Shown here one piece after another: positions 1 to 9,600 of a stretch of DNA of 64,000 nt (the stretch's first letter is position 1; the number at the start of each line of letters is the position of its first letter). Both the position numbers and the translations under genes were made by a program. The notes under the pieces were generated by a model. It made no database searches. It was not told where the DNA came from and worked only from the letters and a program-made list of their open reading frames with translations. Origin of the DNA: Clarkia xantiana subsp. parviflora (Eukaryota > Streptophyta > Magnoliopsida > Myrtales > Onagraceae). The stretch spans positions 39,775,105-39,839,104 of the forward strand of contig JAPTYO010000004.1 in NCBI GenBank assembly GCA_036873135.1, in the 5' to 3' direction.

Positions 1-9
1 TGTGAATAA

Positions 10-500
10 GACGCTACTTGTTAGTTTGGCGCGTTTTAACCACTTACCCGATGCCTCATGGTAGTGTTAAGGCAAGACGTTACTTGCATGATTTGGTACG
101 TTTTATTCCGCTTACTCAATGCCTTGAGATAGCGTTAGGGCGAGACACAACTCGCGATATGCACTTTACCGTCCACTTGATGACTCAAGGTGGCGTTTGA
201 GGCAAGACGTTACTTGCTTAATTTGGTACGTTTTATTCCGCTTACCCAATGCCTTGTGGTAGCGTTGTGGCGAGACGCGTCTCACAATCCTAATTACTAA
301 AGTTAGCGTGTTTTCCATCGCTTGGAGTTCCAAGATGTGACGTTATGGCAAGACGTTACTTGCTTGGTTTGGTACGTTTTATTCCGCTTACTCAATGTCT
401 CGAGATAGCGTTTTGGCAAGGTGCTACTTGCAAATGTGTTTTTCCGCCGCTTGGAGTTCCAAGATTTGGCGTTGGTGCAAGACGCTACTTGCGAATTTTG
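10..500. repeat. Tandem array, about 66-bp unit, in E0
   Basis: Degenerate head-to-tail copies marked by the core GACGTTACTTG, seen near positions 11, 77, 206, 352 and 481 with decayed copies between. Each is followed by a TTTGGTACGTTTTATTCCGC-like stretch in the better copies. The spacing is about 62-67 bp. The array lies in the internal, probably 3', part of E0. Such arrays are typical of the hypervariable region upstream of the 3' LTR in Tat-lineage elements. Confidence 0.7.
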
Positions 501-2313
501 AATGCGTTGTATAGATGATGCCTCCTCTTTTGTTAGTGATGGTGTCTTTCTTCTTTCCCTTGTGTCCTGAAAAGAATTTGACTCATTTAGTGCTATTGTC
601 ATTTCTTACAGAAAGGAAAGTTTAAGTGGAGTCCGTAGATCTCCTTTTAGTAATAATAAATTAGATAATAGAAGTGGATATACCCTTTTCCCTTCGGGTG
701 TAGAACTTCTTCGAATGTTCTCCACTTAAAGTGTTAGTTGATATCTGCCCTTCTGCATATTCCAGTCGGTATAAGTTTTGGATGTCGCCTTATGAGGGCG
801 GTCACTCTTGCCTCCAACACAGGAGCGGGTCCTTGTAGTGAGTTTATGTTGTATCCGTACTTTGTGGTTTCCATTGGAAGGAGTCATGCCACATATTCGC
901 GTGGCCTTCTATTTCCGGGTGGACTATCAAGCATTAGATCACATGGTCCCACCCTAGTTGCTTGATAGTTGCACCGTTTGTTCTTGTTTAGCATGTTAAG
1001 GCTTATCCTCCTGTTTCTCGGTTGGGTGCCGAGCACTTGTTCGTAAGTTGCTCGGTCTCCTTACTCCTTTTTGCTCTTTGAGCATGCCTTTCTCATATGA
1101 ATCTCCCAGCATTGGCGAGGGGGCTGGGGGGGGGGGGGGGGGGGCTTTCAATTTGGATCTTCGTTACTGTTTCTTCCATTGACTCTTTGTAGGTGTTGAT
1201 TTGGCGCGGTGCCCCCATCCCTATGCTGTTCGCACCCTTAGGTGTAGAATGTTGGTTCCCACACACTTTTAAGTGTAATATGCTTGATAAGGGGTGTCTC
1301 TTAAGGGATGGTTTTACTTTTCATGGGCATGGCCATTAAATGATTGACTGTAGATCTGTCGCTGCCCCCCAGTGATGACTTTTAAAAATTTTGGTTCACG
1401 ACGGTGGTGATTTTGGTTCGGAGTGTCTCATAATTTTGTCGCTTGACATTGTTTAGCGTTATATTGCTCTTGATCAGTTCTTGCTTGCAGTGACACCGCT
1501 ACTTGTTTATCAAGCAGGGAGTGATGATATCCCTAGCATCTTGGTTAATATGACTACTCCTCATGTATAGGAAGTTTTTTTTTGCGAATCCACTATCATT
1601 TTAATATTGAAGTCAGTAATGACCCTTGCGATGAGCATATGTTTGGTGCTGCCCCATCATTTAGTGCTACCATTCCTTGGATGTAGAAGTGACTTTTTGC
1701 TAAAAAAAAATTGAGTATTGTGCTGGATAGGAGGAGAGGGAGGTGTTTGCCTTGCAAGATAGGTTTAAGTGGTATTCTCTGCTTTTGCAGCGTGTTGTAC
1801 CGTCCCTTGGGCGGGTGGTCGTCCGGTGGGTGTAACTGGTGTACATAGGTATATTGCAGGATGAGATTCTATATGATGGCATTCCATATGGTTTCCATGG
1901 AAAGGCGTATCGTATTAGAATCCCTTGGATGGAATTCTCTTAAAGTAGGCGCGACAAGCCCTGTTGGTTGTAGGCCCTCCTTGTAAGGTTATCATTTTGC
2001 TCATAGTAGGGGGATCTGTATGCATGCACCCTCCCTGCAATCATTGGCGATGCTTGCCCCCAGTGTATGTGGTTGCTCTTACTAATGTCATATTCTTCTG
2101 GGGATGGAGTTATTGATCATCTCTCCCTCCTTAGTGTTGCCATATCCTTCACAGAGTGGCTGTTGTTCAGTGTTCACATCTAGTTGCCTCCTATGGATGT
2201 GCTCTGGAAGAGCTACTCTAGGTGCATTCATAAAGGGATGTGAGGATAGTGCTCATCCTTGTGGAGAGGTTGTTTTTCTACTCCCTCCTCATCTTTCCCC
2301 TTATTGGTATACT

Positions 2314-2628
2314 CTAGAAGAGCTGCCATGGGTGCATTTTTGTTGTAGCCACTTCTTTGGCCTTTGGGCCTGTTCTTGGGTATTTGGTTGTTTCCCCCAC
2401 CAGGGGCTTGTCCTTTATTAGAGGTGATGGAGGTAGTTGTTGATTGACTACCGACCGTGGTGTCTTGGATCTTGATGGAGTGTTATCCAAGGAGTGTTGT
2501 TCTCCATTGGACGACGGTTGCTTAGGATCCTTTGGTTGTTGCCCCCGGATGCTAGGCTCATGGAGACTCACGGTAGGTACCGTAATATAACGCCCCCTTG
2601 TTCTCTTGGACCCCTTATTTATTGTCAT
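2314..2628 (-). CDS. E0 gag-leader ORF, 104 aa
   Basis: A 104-residue ORF whose ATG (2626-2628 on the plus strand) lies about 45 bp downstream of the E0 primer-binding site, the position expected for the start of gag. The product is basic and rich in proline, serine and glutamine, with no zinc knuckle or Retrotrans_gag core. It occupies the same place as the 178-aa leader of E3 (61234-61770), although I see little direct sequence match. It is probably a decayed or shortened gag N-terminus; whether it makes a functional protein is unknown. Confidence 0.35.
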   Translation of the reverse strand: MTINKGSKRTRGRYITVPTVSLHEPSIRGQQPKDPKQPSSNGEQHSLDNTPSRSKTPRSVVNQQLPPSPLIKDKPLVGETTKYPRTGPKAKEVATTKMHPWQLF

Positions 2629-2682
2629 CTAGCACAAGTAGTAGGCTACGTGCTTTTTGCTCGAATCCAAAGACGGCGGCAG

Positions 2683-3574
2683 TGTTTGCACACGAGTTTA
2701 CTTCGTGGGCTTCTCCTTCCGTTTTCTTCTTCTTCCTGGGCTTCTCCTTCTTGTATTCCCGCTCCGTGGGCTTCTTCTTCTTATATGCTCGCTCCGTGGG
2801 ATTCTTCTTCTCATATACTTGTTGATGGACACCGGGGAGGGGGTTCCCGGTAAGCCCACTGTTCGCATACGATGTCATGAGTGCCTTCTTGCCCCGGACC
2901 TCCACTCTTCCTTCTCCTCGTGATACCTGCAAAAGGGGCGATACCGAGACCAAAGGAGGGGTGGTGCTCGGTGTGCCCTCTCCGATGCTTAAATGAGTAT
3001 ATTCTTTAGAGAGGGGGAGTGAGCTTAGAGAGAGAGTGAGAGATTCCCCTCAAATGAGGAGATGAGGTCTCTATTTATAGAGTTCCTATTGGACCGCCAC
3101 GGTTCCAGTGATTTCCTGGTCCGGTTGTGGCATTTTCGTAATATAAGTTGGCCTTGTTCGTAAATAAGGTGTGTTTGACCTCGATCCGACCGTAGATGAG
3201 CATAACGTATTTAAGTGTGTGGGAATGGCCTCCAAGGGCGAACACCGGGCGAAATATCGTCCGGGGGTAGGGGTCCGGGCGAGGGAACTCGTCCAGACAA
3301 ATGGGGGATTCCCGGACGGGTATCCCCGAAGGACCTCGCTAGGGTAACCCGAGCGGGGTGGCCTCGCTCAGGTAACCCGAGCGGGATGACCCTGCTCGGG
3401 TCGTCCTCCCGAGGGAATTTTTCCCTCAGGGACTTCTGGGTGGGCTTCACCACCCGTATCGTTCTTGGACCTAAGTGTTGGGCCTCGTGTGTCCATTTTC
3501 CAATTTTCGAATTATATTCGGTTATGGCACATTTATCGGGTCCAATTTGTGATAGCTTGGGCGTATATCCAACA
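2683..3574 (-). repeat. E0 5' LTR
   Basis: An 892-bp LTR with TG...CA ends (TGTTTGC... and ...ATCCAACA on the plus strand). On the minus strand it holds a TATA-like ACTCTATAAATAG (complement of 3077-3089) followed by the AAGCATCGGAGAGGG motif (complement near 2979-2993) shared with the other LTRs here. The right end joins directly to the broken gag of element O. Confidence 0.75.
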
Positions 3575-3902
3575 ATCCCTTTTGTGGCTTTGGCGATTCC
3601 CCTGCCGGAAGTTCCCATCTCGTCGTTCTTCTTTCTTTTGAGGTCGAGAAGCAGGGGCCTCTTCTGTTTTGGCAGGGATGGTTTGCTTTCTGAGCTCCGC
3701 CGGTGACTTTTCATGCGACCTTTCTAGGTCGATATACTTCTTAACTTTGACGACAAGGGCGTCAATCTTTCGCACAGGCTTCATCACCATGCTATCTTTC
3801 AGAGCTTGACTTTGGACTCTTAGACCTCTCCAGAAGGTCCTTATCAGCTCGCCATCGATGGCATCTTCATTCAACTGTTGGAGTATTTTATGGTATCCGG
3901 TA
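3575..3902 (-). pseudogene. Element O gag, second fragment
   Basis: The downstream piece of the O gag, about 110 codons, lying between the E1 and E0 insertions. It encodes the end of a Retrotrans_gag domain (pattern L..L.E.AIDGE.IRTFWRGL) and then a lysine/glutamate/arginine-rich linker. It is the continuation of the gag fragment at 26789-27626, interrupted by E1. The last five bases before E1 are CGGTA (3898-3902), repeated at 26789-26793. On the left it is cut by the E0 LTR before any zinc-knuckle-like motif appears. Confidence 0.75.
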
Positions 3903-4600
3903 TGTTGGATCACGGTGGAACTCCGGCACGGACCTTGACGGCAATCCTAGCTCCTTTGCTCCACGCAATCCTGCAAGAGGGGATAGACCGGGCGGTGACC
4001 CAGAATCCCTCTCCGATGCTTAAATGAGTGCCTCGTCTGACTGGCAAGCAACAGATATCAAAAGTATTCAATTTCAACGTAAGTGATCTGAGGTGACTCC
4101 TGCCCTTTTATAGGCAAAGAGATGCCTCAGGTACCTGGCGAACCGTTAGGGGTGGTTAGCCCGTATCCCGCATATCTCGGACATGATCTCGCGTATCTTA
4201 GCCATGCCCCGCGTATCTCGACCACGCTTCGTGTATCTTAATCCACGTTCCGCGTATCTCGGCCATGCCCCGCATATCTTGGCATTATCCTCTGATAACG
4301 AGTCCCGACTCCCGTCGGGGACTCCAGAGTTATCTCGTTGTGTCACCGCTCGGGGCCCCTCGTCATCATGACGGGGCCAATCATTCTCAGGGATTCATCA
4401 TCGGGGCCTACTTAAAGGCTTCTCATCGGGAGCTTCCATCTCTACTGTCGGAACCGACTCTGTCGGGACCTTGCCTCGTCGGGACTCCCTTCATCGGGAC
4501 CCTTCTCCTAGGTCATCTTGACCTTCCTTTCGGGGCCTGGTGGGCCTGTTTGCCGTTTCCTCGCCGTTACGGAACCTGACGACTATAGTCGGACCCATCA
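3903..4600 (-). repeat. E1 3' LTR (with polypurine tract at 4601-4612)
   Basis: A 698-bp LTR starting TGTTGGATCACGG and ending GGACCCATCA on the plus strand. Short repeats of CGCGTATCTCG-type wording fill 4160-4280. On the minus strand there is a TATA box in GCCTATAAAAGGG. The adjacent TTTGCCCCCAAG at 4601-4612 is the complement of a purine-rich primer for plus-strand synthesis. Confidence 0.9.
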
Positions 4601-4779
4601 TTTGCCCCCAAGACATGAGGGACTTTTAGTTCGTCGTGTCTTTTAACTCCAGACCTCTCGACATCGAAATCGGGGATCTTTCTCTTGGCATAGTCACTCA
4701 ATACTAGTCTTCTCATTCACGTTTCCTCGATGCCTTGTGGATAACTGCCCAATTCGAGGGGACACCCTGGTTCCCCAGT

Positions 4780-4913
4780 CATTAAATGCAGCAGAGCTTC
4801 CGAGTGCTGATGCTCCGATAGTCGATCCTCCCGTGGCTGGCCCTGTGGAGCCTTCTGCCGCTGACCTCGTGTACCCAACTCCTGTAGATGCCGCTGACAA
4901 GGACCAAGCCTAA
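4780..4913 (+). pseudogene. E1 remnant of the antisense gene (C-terminal tail)
   Basis: About 44 codons on the plus strand, ending in a TAA at 4911-4913. The peptide is Ala/Pro/Glu-rich and, with the 3' flank (TCTTTGT-type wording, then a TTTGAGCCC stretch), resembles the last codons and downstream DNA of the antisense gene of E4 (stop at 51855-51857). The body of that gene is missing: only about 180 bp separate this tail from the LTR, against several kb in E4. It is best explained as an internal deletion. No protein is expected. Confidence 0.6.
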
Positions 4914-5129
4914 CTGCTTATATTTAATATCCTTGTATCTTCTTCGCTTTTGTAATCGTCGGGCCTTTGAGCCCCTATCAGTTATCAGACTTTCTTAGTT
5001 CCGATTTTTTCGATGCACTTCTTCGAGTGGCTTTACTATACTTGCCTAGGTCGATACTTCGACACTTAAGACATTCTCGTACATCCCTCAAGACGATTTA
5101 CTAACTTGCACCACCTAAGGTGACTTTTC

Positions 5130-6125
5130 AATACTTAGAATAAATCCAAAAAACATGCATCACTTAAGACGACTTAATCTCGTGCATCACTTAAGACGAC
5201 TTAATCTCGTGCATCACTTAAGACGACTTTTCAATACTTAGAATAAGATCAAGAATAACGCATCACTCAAGACGGCTTAATATCGTGCACCACTGAAGGC
5301 GACTTTACATCGTGCACCACTTAAGGCGGCTTTTCAACTTGCGCCACTTAAGGCGAGTTAATATCGTGCACCACTGAAGGCGACTTTACATCGTGCACCA
5401 CTTAAGGCGGCTTTTCAACTTGCGCCACTTAAGGCGACTTAATATCGTGCACCACTGAAGGCGACTTTTCTCGTGCACCACTCAAGGCGACTTTTCAGTA
5501 CTTAGAATAAATCTAAGAATGGTGCACCACTTAAGGCGACTTTTCTCGTGCACCACTCAAGGCGACTTTTCAGTACTTAGAATAAATCTAAGAATCGTGC
5601 ACCACTTAAGGCGACTTTCGTCGAGCACCACTTAAGGCGACTTAATCTCGTGCGCCACTTAAGGCGACTTAACATCGTGCACCACTTAAGGCGACTTAAC
5701 ATCATGCGCCACTTAAGGCGACTTAACATCGTGCACCACTTAAGGCGACTTTCATCGAGCACCACTTAAGGCGACTTAATCTCGTGCGCCACTTAAGGCG
5801 ACTTAACATCGTGCACCACTTAAGGCGACGTAACATCATGCGCCACTTAAGGCGACTTAACATCGTGCACCACTTAAGGCGACTTTCATCGTGCACCACT
5901 TAAGGCGACTTAATCTCGTGCACCACTTAAGGCGACTTAACATCGTGCACCACTTAAGGTGACTTAACATCATGCACCACTTAAGGCGACTTTCCGTGCA
6001 CCACTTAAGGCGACTTAATCTCGTGCACCACTTAAGGCGACTTAATCTCGTGCACCACTTAAGGCGACTTAACATCGTGCACCACTTAAGGCGACTTTCC
6101 GTGCACCACTTAAGGCGACTTTTCT
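5130..6125. repeat. E1 tandem array, about 27-bp unit
   Basis: About 1 kb of head-to-tail copies of a unit like GTGCACCACTTAAGGCGACT followed by TTAATCTC or TTAACATC. Early copies (5130-5300) are divergent, later copies (5590-6120) are nearly uniform, and higher-order pairs recur. The array lies between the stop of the antisense-gene remnant and the 3' end of integrase. The peptides it can encode (SRLKWC... on the minus strand) are artefacts of the repeat. Confidence 0.9.
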
Positions 6126-6133
6126 TCAGGCAT

Positions 6134-6325
6134 GGTGTTTCTTCAAGTGTTCGCCACTAAAAGAATGCTTTTATATTCTGTCATCGAGGTCTTCCAACTT
6201 GTATGCATTCGGAGTCGGCATCCCCACGACCTTATAAGGTCCTTCCCATTTTGGTGACATCTTGCTGGTTCGATCCAAAAGGGTGAACTCGTTGCGACGC
6301 CAAAACAGCTCCCTGACGAAGAATT
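6134..6325 (-). pseudogene. E1 integrase C-terminus, cut off by Copia C1
   Basis: About 64 codons matching the end of the E4 integrase (52822-53020): the GPYK-type motif, the KLK.SF tail and the LKKY.-like end. Upstream coding sequence continues at 12076 beyond the Copia insertion. The join is exact: GAATT at 6321-6325 is duplicated at 12076-12080. Confidence 0.8.
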
Positions 6326-6601
6326 TATAAGCTTTAGAAGGTTGAATCATTTGTTGATTGATGATTAGGGATTACAATGCAATAGGTAAACTATATATAC
6401 TAGGTGATAAGGATCACCAACTAGGACTAGCTATCCTATGTGCCCAACTTGGTGCACCAAGGTGCATACACCATGTAACATGTACTACATGATATATGCA
6501 CCATATAATAACCTTATACAATCGTCTAATGACATGATAGAAGTAAATGCAAGTGTAAATGACAAGATGCAATGTGAGCATATCAACTTATATACTCTAT
6601 A
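6326..6601 (-). repeat. C1 3' LTR
   Basis: 276 bp, identical by eye to 11800-12075. It holds a TATATATAG box on the minus strand and the 12-bp palindrome TTGGTGCACCAA. The purine-rich stretch AAGGATGGGAGAA, complementary to 6602-6614, lies immediately upstream and acts as the polypurine tract while also coding for the last residues of the polyprotein. Confidence 0.95.
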
Positions 6602-9600
6602 TTCTCCCATCCTTTTCTTCTTCTTCTCTTCTTTCTTGGAACACATCCTTGATTCCATATAGCTTTAGCAAAGCTAAGTGTTGACTCTTGACCAATGCCT
6701 TGGTAAGCAAGTCAGCAAGTTGTTCCTTTGAAGGAATGTAATGGACACCTATGAATCCTTGTTGAATATGGTGTCTTGTGAAGTGGCAGTCTAGCTCAAT
6801 GTGCTTGGTGCGCTCATGAAACATGGGATTTTTTGCAATCTTCACAGCTGCCTGGCTATCTGTGTAGATTGGGATAGGAAGATTTACTTGTATGCCAAGT
6901 TCCTTGAGGATTCTTCCCACCCAAAGCGCTTCTTGAATTGCAACTCTTAGGCATCTATACTCTGCTTCAGCACTTGATAGGGAAATTGTGTCTTGCTTCT
7001 TTACCTTCCAGGCTATCATGGCTTCTCCTAGCTTGACACAATAAGCACTCACTGATTTCCTACTAAAAGGGCAAGCAGCCCAATCAGAATCACAAAACAA
7101 ACTCAAATTGAGCTTGTTGTTGGAAGGATAGATCAATCCTTGCCCTGGAGTGCCTTTAATGTATCTGATGACTCTTATGACTGCATCATGATGGGACTTC
7201 TTTGGCTTGTCAACAAATTGACTGAGTCTTTGCACTGAAAAGCTAATGTCTGGCCTTGTCATGGTAAGGTATAGCAACTTGCCAATGATCCTCCTATAAG
7301 AAGTGGCCTCCTCCAAGGGTGTATCATCAATGTTTGAATTAGTTGCTTTGTCATACTCATGTGTGGTGAGTTTGACATTGAACTCCATAGGGGTTTCAGC
7401 AGGCCTTGCAGCCCCTAGGCCAGCATCTTCAATGAGCTCAATTGCATACTTCCTTTGGTTGATTACAAGACCTCTATCTGACCTTGCAACTTCAAGTCCC
7501 AAAAAGTACCTCAAGTCTCCTAAGTCCTTCAATTTGAAGTGTGTTTGGAGTGTGTTCTTCAATTGATTGATCATCTTGGTGTTGGAGCCAGTGATTAGAA
7601 GATCATCAACATAGGTGAGAAGAAAAACTTTGTCATCACCTTGTATCTTGGTGAACAAGGAATGATCTGAGGCACATTGTTTGTAACCATTCTTCAATAA
7701 GGTTTGAGTGAGCTTGATGTTCCATTGTCTTGAAGCTTGTTTGAGACCATATAAGGACTTGTTGAGCTTGCACACAAGTTTGGGATATCCCTCAAGAGAC
7801 TTGGAATGATTGAAACCTTGGGGAATGTCCATATACACTTCTTCATTTAGATCACCTTGAAGAAATGCATTGTTTACATCCATGTGGTACAATCCCCATG
7901 ATTTGGAAGCTGCCAAAGCTAATATGATCCTCACTGTGTCCATTTTGACTACAGGGGAGAATGTCTCATTGAAATCAGTCCCTTCAATTTGAGTGAATCC
8001 CTTGGCAACCAATCTTGCTTTGTATCTTTCAATGGAACCATCAGAATTGTATTTGACCTTAAATACCCATTTGCAACCAATTGAAGACTTGCCTTGTGGG
8101 AGTTCTATTAGCTCCCAAGTGTTGTTGTTTTGAAGTGCTTGCATTTCCTCCTTCATGGCCAAGATCCATTTTGGGTCTTTGATTGCTTGTTTATAGGTGG
8201 TTGGCTCTTTGATCTTGTCAAGGGCAGCCAAGAAGCATTTATATTGTGGACCCAAGTTGTCATAGGAGACATACTTCTCCATTCCAAAGATAGCATTTGA
8301 ACTTGATCTTTGTTTGAGTTCAGCAAGCCTTGCACTTCTCCTAGGAGGTGGTGGGTGTAGTTGTGCAATTCTAAGACTCCTTCTCAGATTGGAAGGTTGG
8401 GGTGCTTCTTCTTCAATGGGTTGTTGAGGTGGTTGATCCTCAATTGGAGGTGCTTGATCATCCATTTGAGGTGTGACAACCTCAATGGGAGGAGTGTTGG
8501 GTGATATATCCATGTCAAAATGAAATGGATTCTCAGGTGGGAAATCCTCAAGTGGATGCTTGACTCCCAAGCAAGATGGAATAAGAGCCTTTAGAGCATC
8601 CTTAGACATGCTAAAGGGGAAAATATCCTCATGGAAATGAACATCCCTTGATACATGAAACACTGAGTTTGAAATGTTCATCACAAGGTATCCTTTTTGA
8701 GATGTTGAATATCCCATTAGGATGCATGGTTCAGCCCTTGGACTAAACTTGTCATGGTTGTTCAATTTGGTTGAAAAACATAGACAACCTATAGTTCTCA
8801 AGTGATGAAGGGAAGGAGTTTTGCCATATAACACTTCAATAGGTGACTTGAACTTCAAGATAGAGGTGGGAAGCCTATTGAGTAAGTAACAAGCATTGAG
8901 TATGCAATATCCCCAATGCCTCAAAGGCATGGATGCTTGAAATCTTATAGCTCTAGCAATGTTGAGGATGTCCCTATGTTTGCGTTCCACCCTTCCATTT
9001 TGTTGTGGTGTATGCACACAACTTGTTTGATGAAGAATGCCAAATTGAAGAAGCAAACCTTTGCAAACAGAATTGATGAACTCAGTCCCATTATCACTCC
9101 TCAAAGTTTTGACCATTGTTCCAAATTGATTCTTCACCATGATTAAGAAATTATTGATGTGCAAGAAAGTATCACTTTTGTGCCTCATCAAGTAAACCCA
9201 AGTTGCCCTTGAGTGATCATCAACAATGGTCAAGAAGTATTGATTGTTCTTGAAGGTTGGCACTTTGTAAGGACCCCATAAATCCATGTGAACCAAATCA
9301 AAGGGCTTTGAAGCAATAGAATCACTGGTTGGAAAAGAAAATCTAGATTGTTTTGCAAGAGGACAAATAGTGCATTGTTTGATACAACCATATGTCTTAT
9401 TCAAGCCTAAAACATCCAAATGATTCAAATATTGTTCAGAGACATGGCCCAAACGCCTATGCCATCTCAATACTTCATCCTTATTCTCCAAGCAAGCAGC
9501 TGCCAACTTCCTTGGGCTTGAAGGCACCACATCCTTCAAAGTGTATAGTCCTCTATTCCATTCCCCAATCACCATGGACTTGCCACTCTGGCCCTGAAGT

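Larger units (their letters stand above)
1..3574 (-). mobile_element. E0: pol-less (LARD-type) LTR retrotransposon, right part
   Basis: The right-hand 3.6 kb of a minus-strand LTR element whose left end lies outside the window. The order read on the minus strand is 5' LTR (2683-3574), a degenerate primer-binding site (GACGGCGGCA on the plus strand, 2672-2681), a short gag-leader ORF, then non-coding internal DNA with a tandem array near the window edge. No protease, RT, RNase H or integrase motif is visible. The internal part between about 700 and 2600 resembles the internal DNA of E2 and E3 in wording and order, so the three form one family of large retrotransposon derivatives. It is inserted in the gag of element O; the inner flank reads ATCCC at 3575-3579, the expected TSD, but its partner is off-window. 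The stretch 500-2300 holds no gene I can support; it contains a 19-base G run at 1126-1144. Confidence 0.75.

Noticed and set aside
1126..1144. G run as a quadruplex or regulatory signal
   Set aside because: A single homopolymer with no family conservation; length may be a sequencing artefact.
3211..3714. ORFs on both strands of about 165 codons
   Set aside because: They cross the E0 LTR boundary at 3574 and join LTR with O gag in unrelated frames.
5577..6160. Repetitive SRLKWC / HHLRRL ORFs
   Set aside because: By-products of the E1 tandem array; copies vary and drop in and out of frame.
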